Assembly: GCF_004137085.1 (NCBI RefSeq) | Contig: NZ_QYBC01000007.1 | Span: 186,001-250,000, forward strand | From: Lichenibacterium ramalinae | Lineage (GTDB): Bacteria > Pseudomonadota > Alphaproteobacteria > Rhizobiales > Beijerinckiaceae | Reading direction: 5' to 3' | DNA length: 64,000 nt | Shown: positions 49,006 through 58,290 of the stretch, one piece after another | Layout: every line of letters starts with the position of its first letter | Position numbering within the stretch: the first letter of the stretch is position 1 | The notes under the pieces: generated by a model | Told to the model about the DNA's origin: nothing | Database searches by the model: none | The model's input: the letters and a program-made list of their open reading frames with translations, nothing else | Made by a program: the position numbers and the translations under genes

Positions 49006-49848
49006 ATGACCCATGCCGCTCGGCCCCTCTGGGACGTTCACGTCATCGAATTCGCCCGCTCACGCCAGCAGCGCATGGCCGGGCTGATCCATGGCGCGCC
49101 GCCGGACGAGGTGCACGACCTTCCCTTTTCCTTCGTCCTGGCCCGCGGGGCCGACCGCATCGTGCTCTGCGACACGGGCTTCATGCGCGAAGGCTCGGGC
49201 GAAGCGATGAGCGTGAAGTTCGACGTGCCGTTCTGGATCTCGCCGCTGCGCATGCTGGCCGAGATGGGCGTCGAGCCCGACGACGTCACCGACATCGTGC
49301 TGAGCCACGCGCATTTCGACCACATGGGCGCGATCGGCAAATTCCCCAAGGCGCAGCTGCACATCCAAAAGCGCGAGATCCTGAGCTGGCACGAGGCCAT
49401 CGCGCTGCCGCGCGAGTTCGGCTTCCTCACCGAGATCATCAACCCGGACGATCTCCGCAGCGCCTTCGACGCCGCCGTCGAGCACCGGCTCAACCTTCTC
49501 GACGGCGACGTGGACGACCTTCTCCCCGGGTTGCACGTGCGGCTCGGCGAAGGGCATACGATGGGCCAGCAATTCACGATGCTGGAGACGGCCCGCGGCC
49601 GGGTCGTCATCTCCGGCGACTGCGTCTACGCGCATCGCAACATCTGCGGCCACGATCACAGCGGCATCTACGTGCCGCTCACCAACGCGATCGGCTCCGC
49701 CTGGGATCAGCTCAAGACCATCCACCGCATCAGACAGGCCATCCAGGGCGACCTCGACCGGCTGGTGATCCTGCACGATGCCGAGCGCTGGAAGGGCTGG
49801 CCTGTCGTGAAGGAGGTCGATGGGTTCCGGATCGTGAAGGCTGCCTGA
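49006..49848 (+). CDS. Metallo-beta-lactamase-fold hydrolase (AHL lactonase-like)
   Basis: 280 residues with the dinuclear metal motif SHAHFDHMG (H-x-H-x-D-H, about 102-110), further ligands His in GEGHTMGQQ (about 185) and Asp in ISGDCVY (about 205), and HDAE near the end. This spacing fits the AiiA/AttM branch, which opens lactone rings. It starts 1 bp after the permease stop (TGACATG), so it is part of the importer operon. That makes a role on an imported sugar-derived lactone, or on an acyl-homoserine-lactone signal, plausible. Which one is not decidable from sequence. Confidence 0.85.
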   Translation: MTHAARPLWDVHVIEFARSRQQRMAGLIHGAPPDEVHDLPFSFVLARGADRIVLCDTGFMREGSGEAMSVKFDVPFWISPLRMLAEMGVEPDDVTDIVLSHAHFDHMGAIGKFPKAQLHIQKREILSWHEAIALPREFGFLTEIINPDDLRSAFDAAVEHRLNLLDGDVDDLLPGLHVRLGEGHTMGQQFTMLETARGRVVISGDCVYAHRNICGHDHSGIYVPLTNAIGSAWDQLKTIHRIRQAIQGDLDRLVILHDAERWKGWPVVKEVDGFRIVKAA

Positions 49849-50021
49849 CGGACAGGCCGCGCGACGGCATGGAGGCCCGGCCGTTCGTTCGGGAGCGCGG
49901 ACCCGACGAGGTCGTCGTCGGCGAAAGCTTGGTGTCACGTCGAAGCTCCTCCTCGACGCTTGCCTTCGACGTGGCTCGCCCCACCCGAGCGGTGCAGCGA
50001 CGGCTGCGACCCCCGCCCTCT

Positions 50022-50069
50022 ACGGGGCCGTCATGGACTTCCATGAGGCCGGTCCCGTCACGGCCCCGT
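50022..50069. terminator. Nested hairpins between converging genes
   Basis: Outer 10-bp arms ACGGGGCCGT / ACGGCCCCGT (50022-50031, 50060-50069) enclose a smaller hairpin CATGGA-CT-TCCATG. Lies 10 bp past the stop of the minus-strand hydrolase gene, in the convergent gap. Possible terminator. Confidence 0.4.
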
Positions 50070-50078
50070 CCCGAACCT

Positions 50079-50900
50079 TCAGGCTTTCACGAAGGCGAGG
50101 AGGTCGGCGTTGATCTGGTCCGCGTTCGTGGTCGGCATGCCGTGGGGAAAGCCGGGATAGAACCTCGTGGTCGCGTTCCGGAGCAGCTTGGCGGCCAGGG
50201 GGCCGGCGTCGGCGAAGGGGACGATCTGGTCGTCCTCTCCGTGCATGACGAGGGTCGGCACCTCGATGGCCTTGAGATCGTCTGTGAAGTCCGTTTCCGA
50301 GAAGGCCTTGATGCAGTCGTACTGGGCCTTGGCACCGCCCATCATGCCCTGACGCCACCAGTTCCGACGCACGCCTTCGACGGGCGTCACGCCTGGACGG
50401 TTGTAGCCGTAGAACGGCAGGGTGATGTCGACGTAGAACTGGGCTCGATCGAAGGCCGTGCCCTTGCGGATGTCGTCGAAGACCGCCATCGGCAACCCGC
50501 CCGGGTTGGTGTCCGTCTTGACCATGATCGGGGTCACGGCGCTGATCAGCGCCGCCTTGGCGACCCGTCCCCCGCCATGTCGGGCGACATAGCGCGCCAC
50601 CTCGCCGCCCCCCGTGGAATGGCCCACGTGGATGGCGTCCCGCAGGTCGAGAGCGGCCGCGAGTTCGGCGACGTCCGCCGCATAGGTGTCCATGTCGTTG
50701 CCGGTCGAGGTCTGCGTCGACCGGCCGTGACCCCGGCGATCGTGGGCGACCACGCGATATCCGTGCTGGAGGAAGAACATCATCTGGGCGTCCCAGTCGT
50801 CCGCACTGAGGGGCCATCCATGATGGAACACGATCGGCTGACCGCTGCCCCAATCCTTGAAGAAGATCTCCGTGCCGTCCTTGACGGTGATGGTGTCCAT
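50079..50900 (-). CDS. Alpha/beta hydrolase, non-haem chloroperoxidase/arylesterase-like
   Basis: 273 residues from ATG 50900. Catalytic Ser in GHSTGGG (about 98), Asp in GEDDQIVP (about 221), His in FPHGMP (about 250). [19 protein letters not shown] and [10 protein letters not shown] are the oxyanion and post-strand-4 segments typical of cofactor-free haloperoxidases, whose physiological role is usually ester or lactone hydrolysis. Stand-alone gene; upstream 343 bp are non-coding. Confidence 0.88.
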   Translation of the reverse strand: MDTITVKDGTEIFFKDWGSGQPIVFHHGWPLSADDWDAQMMFFLQHGYRVVAHDRRGHGRSTQTSTGNDMDTYAADVAELAAALDLRDAIHVGHSTGGGEVARYVARHGGGRVAKAALISAVTPIMVKTDTNPGGLPMAVFDDIRKGTAFDRAQFYVDITLPFYGYNRPGVTPVEGVRRNWWRQGMMGGAKAQYDCIKAFSETDFTDDLKAIEVPTLVMHGEDDQIVPFADAGPLAAKLLRNATTRFYPGFPHGMPTTNADQINADLLAFVKA

Positions 50901-51243
50901 TTCGGTCGTCCCTGGGTGGGTCGGTGAGGTCGTCGGTGCGGCGAACGCGGGGTTGGAGCGCGACCGGGAGCCCTGCTCGCGAGACCCAGCGCCAGCCACT
51001 GTCGGCGATCGCGCCCGCGAGATCCGGTGAGCGCCAGCATGCATTTATGAAGCCATCGCGGCAACGGCTTCGACGACGACGTGGGCCACCCCCCGCGTCA
51101 TGGCCACCGGCGGCATGTGGCTGGCGTTGGACACCAGCACGTCGACCTGACGTCGCTCGGTGACGATCTCCTCGGGCTCGTGCCGCTTTGCCGTATCGTC
51201 CGTCCACCAGGGCTCGCCCACACGTGGGAGAAAGCCGCTGACC
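50901..51243. other. 343-bp region between hydrolase and deaminase genes
   Basis: Contains a minus-strand frame (51243-51045) reading VTERRQVDVLVSNASHMPPVAM and VVVEAVAAMAS that looks protein-like but has no start or recognised family. It may be the tail of a lost gene. No RNA or IS end seen. Confidence 0.35.
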
Positions 51244-51750
51244 CTACCCGGTCGGATCGGACCAGAAACCCTCGTGCAGGGCCATCGCCTCATCGACGAG
51301 AAGGGGGCCGATGACCTCGATGCGGCGCTGGCCGGCCGCGAGGACCGTGCGGCAGGGAAGGTCGAGGGTCGGGTTCTCGTGGTGATCGCCGGTCAGCAGC
51401 TTGAGGTCGCGTTCGGCCAGCCCGTAGACGATGCGGCCGAGACCCGCCCAGTACGCCGCGCCGGCACACATGGCGCAGGGTTCGGCAGAGGTGTACATGG
51501 TGCAGCCTGCCAGGACGGCCGGCGGATGGGCCCGCGACGCGCGGGTCATCAGGACTCGTTCCGCATGGGCCGTCATGTCCCGCCCGGCCCCGGTCGCATT
51601 GCCCTGTTCCATCAGCACCACACCGTCCGGCCCGACCAGGATGGCGCCGAAGGGATGATGTCCGGCCGCTCGCGCGGCGCGCGCCACCTCGAAGCTGCGG
51701 CGCAGGAACCGCGGGTGGTCGAGGCCGTCCTGGCCGGCTACCTGGTCCAT
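51244..51750 (-). CDS. Nucleoside/cytosine deaminase (CDA-fold)
   Basis: 168 residues. The zinc site is HAE (TAHAERV, about 75) and PCAMC (about 106-110), the tRNA-adenosine/guanine/cytosine deaminase pattern. GHHPFGAILVG precedes it. It is too long at the C-terminus for TadA and lacks TadA-specific residues, so a guanine- or other purine-type deaminase is more likely. ATG 51750 is chosen. It is divergent from a LysR gene (68 bp) and near the C-N hydrolase operon at 52817-63547, so it may serve the same pathway. Confidence 0.85.
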   Translation of the reverse strand: MDQVAGQDGLDHPRFLRRSFEVARAARAAGHHPFGAILVGPDGVVLMEQGNATGAGRDMTAHAERVLMTRASRAHPPAVLAGCTMYTSAEPCAMCAGAAYWAGLGRIVYGLAERDLKLLTGDHHENPTLDLPCRTVLAAGQRRIEVIGPLLVDEAMALHEGFWSDPTG

Positions 51751-51818
51751 GCTGGTGGTCCTTCGCTCCTTTGGCACGAGCGTTGCTGGTTCCCTCCGCA
51801 ATCGAGAGGGTTCAGCCG

Positions 51819-52799
51819 ATGCCCATGCATTTCCACTGGATCGCCCTGCGATACTTCCGGGAAACCGTGCAGGCGCGCTCGATCCGCAAGGCGGCCGAGC
51901 AGATCAATATCGCGCCATCGGCGGTCAATCGCCAGATCATCAAGCTCGAAGAACAACTGACGACACCCTTGTTCGAGCGGAGCAGCAAGGGCCTCAAGCT
52001 CACGGCGTCGGGCGAACTGTTCTATCGCTGGGTGCTGAAGAGCCAGGCAGACCTCGACCAGACCATCGCCGAGATCGGCGATCTTCGCGGTGCACGGCGC
52101 GGACACGTCGTGGTCGCCTGCGAGGAAGGCATCGGCAAAGACTTTCTGCCGGGGGTCATCCAGTCGTTCCGGCAGACCCACCGCCACGTCGATTTCTCGG
52201 TCTGCGTCCGCGATATGCAGGATGTCGTCACCGCCGTGGCGGAGGGCGAGGCGGATCTCGGCATCGCGTTCAGTCCGGCAGGCGAGGCGCGCATCAAACG
52301 CCGGAGCGAAGCGGCGGTGTCGATCGGCGCCGTCATGCACCCGGCTCACCCGCTGGCGACGCGGGGCGAGATCAAGCTGTCGGACCTCATCGGAGAGACG
52401 CTGATCGTTCCCGACGGCGGGTTCTCGACGCGGCAGCTCTTCAATGCCCAATTGGGAGGCGACGCCGAACTGCTGTTCGCCCGCCGCCTCGAGACCAATT
52501 CGTTCGAGACCATGACGGCGATGATCAAGGCCGGCATCGGCATCGGGGTGCGCTCCCGCATCGGCATCGCCGGGGAGATCCGGCGCCGGGATGTGGTCTT
52601 CGTCCCCTTCGAGGCCCGCGCCTTCCCGCGAGAAACCGTGGTGCTGATCGTGAAGGCAGCCCGCATCCTGCCCGTCGCGGGGGCGCGGTTCGCCGAGGCT
52701 GTCGATGCGGCGCTGCGCCAGGTGGCCGATGAGCACCGCGAGCCCGGGCAGGGCGAACCGCTCGAACTCGTCGGCGGCGCCGTGCGCGACTCGGTATAG
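51819..52799 (+). CDS. LysR-family transcriptional regulator
   Basis: 326 residues from ATG 51819 with GAGAGGG upstream. HTH (about 4-65): ALRYFRETVQARSIRKAAEQINIAPSAVNRQIIKLEEQLTTPLFERSSKGLKLT. Effector domain (about 90-310) from GHVVVACEEGIGKDFLPGV. It is divergent from the deaminase gene and its stop is 17 bp from the end of the ten-gene operon, making it the likely regulator of the deaminase and possibly of the operon. Confidence 0.9.
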   Translation: MPMHFHWIALRYFRETVQARSIRKAAEQINIAPSAVNRQIIKLEEQLTTPLFERSSKGLKLTASGELFYRWVLKSQADLDQTIAEIGDLRGARRGHVVVACEEGIGKDFLPGVIQSFRQTHRHVDFSVCVRDMQDVVTAVAEGEADLGIAFSPAGEARIKRRSEAAVSIGAVMHPAHPLATRGEIKLSDLIGETLIVPDGGFSTRQLFNAQLGGDAELLFARRLETNSFETMTAMIKAGIGIGVRSRIGIAGEIRRRDVVFVPFEARAFPRETVVLIVKAARILPVAGARFAEAVDAALRQVADEHREPGQGEPLELVGGAVRDSV

Positions 52800-52816
52800 C
52801 GGGCGCGGAAGATGCA

Positions 52817-54289
52817 TCATGCGGCGTCGACCGCGTTCCCGGCCGGGCGTCCCAGGCCGTGGTGGCCAGCCTCGAAATCCTCCGGCAGGTCGAGGTCGAT
52901 GTCCGCATAGGCGGCGAGCCGCCCGAGGACCCGACCGGCTTCGCCCGCGAAGAGCCGCTCCGTCACGCCCCGGACGAGGCGCGGCATGGCGTGGCGATGG
53001 CCGCTGATCGAGGTGGCATGCAGGCCATGGCTGACGCCGCTTGCGCCGTTGAAGCAGAATACCCGTGCGACCCAGTCGGCACCCGCGCCGCGGGGCACGA
53101 AGCTGAAGTCGCCCTCCAGGAACGGATAGGCACCGAGCCGGTCGTCGCCCTCCTCGGTGCCGGGATCATGACGGTCGCGCCACAGCGCCACGAGCGGCGC
53201 GAGGGACGTCAGTTCGGGGCGGGACGTGAGATCGACCGCTGCCCCCGTGGCGCAGAGCAGGTGGTCGCATGCCAGCGTGCCGCGCGGCGTGTCGACCAGG
53301 ATGGCGTCGCCCGCCGTCCCGATGCTCCGCCAGGGGGTCGCGGGATGGAGGTGGAAGCGCGAGTTCGCCAGGGCGCGGTCCAGGGTGCGGCGGGGCGGCG
53401 GCTGGTCGACGAGGCGGATGTGCCGCGCGATCCGCCACCGGATCGCGGGATCGAGTGCGGCATAGTGGGTCATCATGCCGGCGCTCTCGATGTGCCGGTA
53501 GGGATTGACGCGGGGAAGGCGGGCGCGCCGGAAGCAGAGGTCGACCCGCGCCGCACCGGCGTCCAGGGCGGCATTCGCATTGTCGAAGGCCGATGCGCCA
53601 TGGCCCAGCACCGCCACGCGGGCGCCCCGCAGCCGCGCGAAATCCACGGGGCCGTTGGTGTGGTGGTATCGGTCGGGCGGCAGGGCGTCGCGGATGAAGG
53701 CCGGAACCGTCCAACCGCCGGCGCCGTCGTAGCCCGTCGCGATCACGACGGTGCGGGCGTGGCGGATGCGCGGCCCGGCCGGTGTGCGGGTGGCGACGGC
53801 CAGGATATCCGCCGACGCGTCGCGGATGTCGGTCACGGATGTGTCGTTCTCGACCGCGAGGCCGAGGGTGTCTCGATACCAGGCGAGATAGCCGGCCCAG
53901 GCCCTGCGGGGGATGCGGTCGAGCGCGTCCCAGGCCGCCGCGCCGTGATGCGCCGTGTACCAGGCCCGCACGGACAGGCTCGGGCAGCCGAACTCCATGC
54001 CGTTCAGACCCTTCGGCGTGCGCAACTCCTCCATACGGGCGAACGTGTCCCACACGCCCTCCTGGCCGGCGGGTGCGCCGTCGAGCAGCACGACGTCGGC
54101 CACCCCTTCGCGCCGAAGCGCCGCCGCGATGGCGAGGCCCGACTGCCCCGCCCCCACCACGATCGTGGCGTGGACCGGCGTGCCGTCCGGCCCGATGCCG
54201 GGCGTGACCCAGTCCACGCAGGGATAGCTCAGGGCCGCGAGATCTTCCCGGGCTTGGGTGGCGAGGGCCGAGGCGGCAGCTGCGATCAC
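52817..54289 (-). CDS. FAD/NAD(P)-binding monooxygenase-like oxidoreductase
   Basis: 490 residues from GTG 54289. FAD-binding GAGQSGLAIA (about 47-56), NAD(P)-binding GHGASAFDNA (about 210-219), and between them ATGYDGAGGW, which resembles the ATG motif of flavin monooxygenases. It is FMO/lysine N-hydroxylase-like in layout but lacks the Baeyer-Villiger fingerprint. The start overlaps the permease stop as GTGA. It is the last gene of the ten-gene operon. It may oxygenate the imported nitrogen compound or one of its products (inference). Confidence 0.82.
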   Translation of the reverse strand: MIAAAASALATQAREDLAALSYPCVDWVTPGIGPDGTPVHATIVVGAGQSGLAIAAALRREGVADVVLLDGAPAGQEGVWDTFARMEELRTPKGLNGMEFGCPSLSVRAWYTAHHGAAAWDALDRIPRRAWAGYLAWYRDTLGLAVENDTSVTDIRDASADILAVATRTPAGPRIRHARTVVIATGYDGAGGWTVPAFIRDALPPDRYHHTNGPVDFARLRGARVAVLGHGASAFDNANAALDAGAARVDLCFRRARLPRVNPYRHIESAGMMTHYAALDPAIRWRIARHIRLVDQPPPRRTLDRALANSRFHLHPATPWRSIGTAGDAILVDTPRGTLACDHLLCATGAAVDLTSRPELTSLAPLVALWRDRHDPGTEEGDDRLGAYPFLEGDFSFVPRGAGADWVARVFCFNGASGVSHGLHATSISGHRHAMPRLVRGVTERLFAGEAGRVLGRLAAYADIDLDLPEDFEAGHHGLGRPAGNAVDAA

Positions 54290-55110
54290 GCGACGCGTTC
54301 CGTTCGAGCGAGAGAGGGGGAGCGGGGCGCTGTCCTGCGCCGGCGGGCGGTGCGGAGCCGGCCGTAGCCCTCCGTCAGCACCACGATGACGGCCGTGAGC
54401 ACCAGCACCGACACCTGCATGGCGTTGAGGTCCGGGCTGAGCTCCCGGCGGAATTCCGAAGCCACGATCAGCGACAGCGGCTGGGTGCGGCCCGCGAGGT
54501 ACAGCCCGATGGTCAGGTCGGCGAGCGACAGGATCACCCCTACCGAATAGGCCGCCGACACGGCTGGCTTGATCTGCGGGTATGTGATGCGGCGGAAGCA
54601 GGCCCACGGGGTCGCCCCGAGGTCGCGCGCAGCCTCCTCGAGCCGCGGATCGAGCCGGGCCAGGACCGAGGCGATGATCGCCGTCGTGAAGGGAACCGAC
54701 ACGATGATCTGCGCCGCGATCAGTGTGCCGGCGCCGCGATCGAGGCCGAAGCGGGCCAGGACCATGGCCTGGGCGATGGACAGCACGGTCTTCGGTACGA
54801 GGAAGGGGACCATCAGCAGCGCCGCGAGGCCAAGCCGGACGGCGCGCCGCGCCGATACCAGGACGAGCGCGCCGCCGAGGCCGAGCGCGGCACTCAGGAT
54901 GCCGACCGGTTGCGCGACCAGGAAGCTCGTCACGAAACCGGCCTGGAACTTGGTGTTGGCGGCGAGCGAGCGGTACCATTCCAACGTGAAACCCGACAGC
55001 GGGAAGGCCATCAGCCGCGATGCATTGAACGAGAACACGGCCAGGACGGCGATGGGCAGGTAGAGGAAGGCCGCCGTCGCGGCGAGCACGATGGCGGCGC
55101 GGCGCGTCAC
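54286..55110 (-). CDS. ABC transporter permease (PotC-like, polyamine/opine type)
   Basis: 274 residues, six membrane helices, with the EAA loop LEEAARDLGATPWACFRRITYPQIKPAV. GTG 55110 overlaps the stop of the partner permease (GTGA). Pairs with the permease at 55107 to form the heterodimeric channel of a spermidine/putrescine-type importer. Confidence 0.88.
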   Translation of the reverse strand: MTRRAAIVLAATAAFLYLPIAVLAVFSFNASRLMAFPLSGFTLEWYRSLAANTKFQAGFVTSFLVAQPVGILSAALGLGGALVLVSARRAVRLGLAALLMVPFLVPKTVLSIAQAMVLARFGLDRGAGTLIAAQIIVSVPFTTAIIASVLARLDPRLEEAARDLGATPWACFRRITYPQIKPAVSAAYSVGVILSLADLTIGLYLAGRTQPLSLIVASEFRRELSPDLNAMQVSVLVLTAVIVVLTEGYGRLRTARRRRTAPRSPSLARTERVA

Positions 55111-55970
55111 GGCCGCGTCCGGACGGCGCCGCCCCCGATGCGCAGGATCAGGAGGCTCGCCACGGCCGCCACGATGCCGAGCGCGAACAGCAGCGACAGG
55201 GCGAGCGCCGACGCGGTCGGCCAGTCGAAGGCCGTGCCGAAGAAATTGTCGATGGAGGCCAGCGCCGTCGCGCCCGTGGGCCCGCCGAGGAAGTTCGGCG
55301 TCTGCAGGTCGCCGGCCGAGAGGGCGAAGACCGCCAGGGCGCCGGCGCAGAGCCCCGTGCTGGTCATCGGCAGGGTCACGCGGACGAAGGCGGTGAGGGG
55401 GCGCGCCCCGAGGTCGCGGGCCGCCTCGACGAGACGCAGGTCGAGCCGTTCCAGCGCGATCCACAGCGCCAGCGTCATGAAGGGCAGCTCGTCGTAGACG
55501 AGGGCCAGGATGGTCGACACGGGCGAGAACAGGATGACCTTGACCGGTACCTGCACGAGGTGCAGCCCGAGCAGCACCCCATTGACGAGGCCGTCCGTCC
55601 CGAGCACGAGGCGCCAGGCATAGATGCGGACGATCTCCCCCGTGTAGAGCGGCGTCATGAGCACGACGAGTGCGACGCTCTTCCAGCGCTGCGGCACGCG
55701 CAGGAGCGACAGCGCGATGGGGTAGCCGGCGAGCGCCGTCAGCCCGGCCGTCACCGACCCCGTGAGGACCGCCTTGCCGATCAGGTAGGGGTAGGTCGGA
55801 TTGCCCAGGACCTCGCGCCAGCTGGCGAGGCCGAAACCGGGGACGAGCTCGAAGGCGTCGAAGTCGACGCTCCAGAAGCTGATGACGACCAGGATGGCGA
55901 GCGGCAGAATCGCGCCGCCGAGCAGCAGCAGGACCATCGGCAGCGCGAGGAGCGAGCGGCCGGCGGTCAC
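55107..55970 (-). CDS. ABC transporter permease (PotB-like, polyamine/opine type)
   Basis: 287 residues, six membrane helices. EAA loop LVEAARDLGARPLTAFVRVTLPM. FLGGPTGATALASIDNFF is typical of PotB. GTG 55970 overlaps the ATPase stop (GTGA). Works with the PotC-like permease. Confidence 0.88.
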   Translation of the reverse strand: MTAGRSLLALPMVLLLLGGAILPLAILVVISFWSVDFDAFELVPGFGLASWREVLGNPTYPYLIGKAVLTGSVTAGLTALAGYPIALSLLRVPQRWKSVALVVLMTPLYTGEIVRIYAWRLVLGTDGLVNGVLLGLHLVQVPVKVILFSPVSTILALVYDELPFMTLALWIALERLDLRLVEAARDLGARPLTAFVRVTLPMTSTGLCAGALAVFALSAGDLQTPNFLGGPTGATALASIDNFFGTAFDWPTASALALSLLFALGIVAAVASLLILRIGGGAVRTRP

Positions 55971-57049
55971 GCGGGCGCCGTCACGTAGGCGCGGTCCCCG
56001 ATCACCGAGAGCGGCACGGTGGTGCCGATCCTCGGGGGCTCGGCGGCCGCGAAGCGGAGCGACTGGCCCTGGGCTTCCGCGTCGACCGCATAACCCTGGC
56101 CCATGAAGGTCACGTGCCGCACGGCCGCCTGCACGGTGCCGCCCTCGCGCACCACGATGCTGTCGGGCCGCAGCACGAGCGAGGCCGGCATGCCCTGGGC
56201 CAGCCCCGGATGGCCAGGAGCCTCGAAGGTGCCGAGCGCGGTGGAGATGGTGGTTCCGGCCTCGCTCACGGCGGTCACATGTCCGGGCAGCAGCGTGGCG
56301 CCGCCGATGAACCCGGCCACGAAGCTGCTGGCGGGTCGCCGGTACACCGCTTCGGGCGCGCCGGCCTGCACGATCCGTCCCGCGTTCATCACCAGGACGG
56401 TGTCGGACAGGGCGAAGGCTTCGTCCTGGTCGTGCGTGACATAGACGAAGGCGATGCCGAGGCGGCGCTGCAGGTCCTTGAGTTCGCGCTGCAGGTGCGC
56501 CCGCATGGCGCGGTCGAGCGCCGACAGTGGCTCGTCGAGCAGCAGGAGGCGCGGCTCCGCCACCATGGCGCGGGCGACGGCGACCCGTTGTTGCTGGCCG
56601 CCCGACAGCTGAGACGGGTATCGGTCGCCGAATTCGGCCATGTGGACCGCGTCGAGCGCGCGCCGCACCTTGGCGGCGACGTCGCCCGTGCCCGAGCGCA
56701 GCGTCAGCGAGAACGCGACATTGTCGAACACGCTCATATGCGGGAACAGCGCGTAGGACTGGAACACCGTGTTGACGGGCCGCCGCTCCGGCGGATGATC
56801 CCCCAGGAGGACGCCGTCGAGCGTGAGTGTGCCACCCGTCGGGGTCTCGAAACCGCCGATCATGCGCAGGATCGTGGTCTTGCCGCAGCCCGAAGGGCCC
56901 AGCAGGGTCGTGAAGGCACGCTCGGCGACGTCGAAATCGACGCCCGCCACCACGGGCGGGTTGGCACCGTAGCGTTTCAAGAGGCCGCGGGCCGACAGGA
57001 GGACGGGCGCGCCGGCGCCACCGGCCCGCGGCTCCGCCATCGCGCTCAC
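55967..57049 (-). CDS. ABC transporter ATP-binding protein (PotA-like)
   Basis: 360 residues. Walker A GPSGCGKTT, Q-loop VFQSY, signature LSGGQQQR, Walker B LLLLDEPLSALD, switch His VTHDQ, then a C-terminal TOBE regulatory domain (about 275-355) beginning LRPDSI. GTG 57049 is chosen because it overlaps the binding-protein stop as GTGA like the other junctions; ATG 57040 is the alternative. Confidence 0.9.
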   Translation of the reverse strand: MSAMAEPRAGGAGAPVLLSARGLLKRYGANPPVVAGVDFDVAERAFTTLLGPSGCGKTTILRMIGGFETPTGGTLTLDGVLLGDHPPERRPVNTVFQSYALFPHMSVFDNVAFSLTLRSGTGDVAAKVRRALDAVHMAEFGDRYPSQLSGGQQQRVAVARAMVAEPRLLLLDEPLSALDRAMRAHLQRELKDLQRRLGIAFVYVTHDQDEAFALSDTVLVMNAGRIVQAGAPEAVYRRPASSFVAGFIGGATLLPGHVTAVSEAGTTISTALGTFEAPGHPGLAQGMPASLVLRPDSIVVREGGTVQAAVRHVTFMGQGYAVDAEAQGQSLRFAAAEPPRIGTTVPLSVIGDRAYVTAPA

Positions 57050-58140
57050 GCCGCCTTGACCTCGTTCCAGACCTTCAGCCAGGCCGAGTAGTTGGGGGGC
57101 GCGACCGGCCACATGAATGAATTCATCACCGACATGTCATCGACGAAGATGGCTTCCTGCTTGTCGTGGCTGAGCTTGTCGCGGATGACGCTCGATGCCG
57201 TCGCGTAATTGCCGATCTCGGCGATCGCCATGGCGTAGTCCGGCCCGAGCAGGTAGTTGCCGAAGGCATGCGCCGCCGCCACCTTGTCGTCCGGTGTCGA
57301 CGTCGGGATCGCGAAGGTGTCGCACCAGCCGAAGATGCCGGCCTTGGGCTTGGCCATGCCCATGGCCATCTTGCCCTTCAAGGCGTCGTAGGGGACGCGC
57401 CACGAGAAGGCGCAGGTGACCTCGTTGGTGGCGAAGAGGTTGGTGAGGTCGCCGATCGTTTGCCAATAGGTGCGAAGCAACGGTTTCTGCGCGATCAGTG
57501 CCTTCTTGGCCTCCGCCAGCTGGCTGTCGTCCATGGTGAAGACCTGGTCGCGCGGGATGCCGATGTAGAGGCCGGCCACCCCGATGCTCTCGAGCGCGTA
57601 GTCGCGCATCGCGAGCTGCCCCTTGTACTTCGCATCGAACAGCGTCGCGTAGGTCGGCTCGTCCTTGTAGATGTCCTTGCGGTAGACGATGGGGTTGAGG
57701 CCCCACAGGTAGGGTACCGCATAGGTGGCACCGTCCTTGCCCACCACCTTGGGCGTGTCCTTGAACGGCGCGTAGAGGTATTGCCGGTTCGGGATCCTGG
57801 CGAGGTCCAGCGGCCGCAGCACCTTGCCGTCGATGTAGCGCCACGCGCCGTTGAGGCCTGGGTTGACCACGTCCCAGTCCTTGGCCGATCCGGTCTTCAG
57901 CGCCGCGAACTGGGCATCCTCGCTCGACAGGAACGACAGCTTGATGGCCGTGCCGGTCTCCTTCCTGAAGGGTTCGACGTATTCCGGATGGGCGTTGGAG
58001 TCCCAGGTGGCCCAGACGAGTTCGGCGACGGCGGCCCTGGCCCGCTCGACGGAGAGCAGGCCGGCCGAGACGCCGCCGACGATACCCGCCAAGGTCTGGC
58101 GGCGCGTGAACAAAACCGACAAGGCCCGTCTCCCGTTCAT
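57046..58140 (-). CDS. ABC transporter periplasmic binding protein (PotD/PotF-like) with Tat-type signal
   Basis: 364 residues. The N-terminus MNGRRALSVLFTRRQTLAGI has a twin-arginine followed by a hydrophobic run and cleavage near ARA (about 38). The mature part starts AVAELVWATWDSNAHPEYVEPFRKETG, the extracellular solute-binding family 1 fold for polyamines, opines and similar cations. ATG 58140 follows AGGTGG. It is the only gene in the operon not overlapped by the gene before it (150-bp gap after the amidase), so it may have its own promoter and higher expression. Confidence 0.88.
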   Translation of the reverse strand: MNGRRALSVLFTRRQTLAGIVGGVSAGLLSVERARAAVAELVWATWDSNAHPEYVEPFRKETGTAIKLSFLSSEDAQFAALKTGSAKDWDVVNPGLNGAWRYIDGKVLRPLDLARIPNRQYLYAPFKDTPKVVGKDGATYAVPYLWGLNPIVYRKDIYKDEPTYATLFDAKYKGQLAMRDYALESIGVAGLYIGIPRDQVFTMDDSQLAEAKKALIAQKPLLRTYWQTIGDLTNLFATNEVTCAFSWRVPYDALKGKMAMGMAKPKAGIFGWCDTFAIPTSTPDDKVAAAHAFGNYLLGPDYAMAIAEIGNYATASSVIRDKLSHDKQEAIFVDDMSVMNSFMWPVAPPNYSAWLKVWNEVKAA

Positions 58141-58290
58141 CGCCACCTGCGGCGGTAACGGGAGCGTGTCCGATGCCGGGCACCCCCGGAAGGCACGTGT
58201 TCCGCACGGACCGTGCGCGATTCGGCAACGGATGGGCGGCGGCCCCGTCGGGCCGGGCCGCGCCGGTCCCAAGCCGTCATCCGGGCGGTT

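Noticed and set aside
51045-51293. Protein-like minus-strand frame downstream of the deaminase
   Set aside because: No start codon context, partly overlaps the deaminase, no family recognised; mentioned only as a possible remnant.
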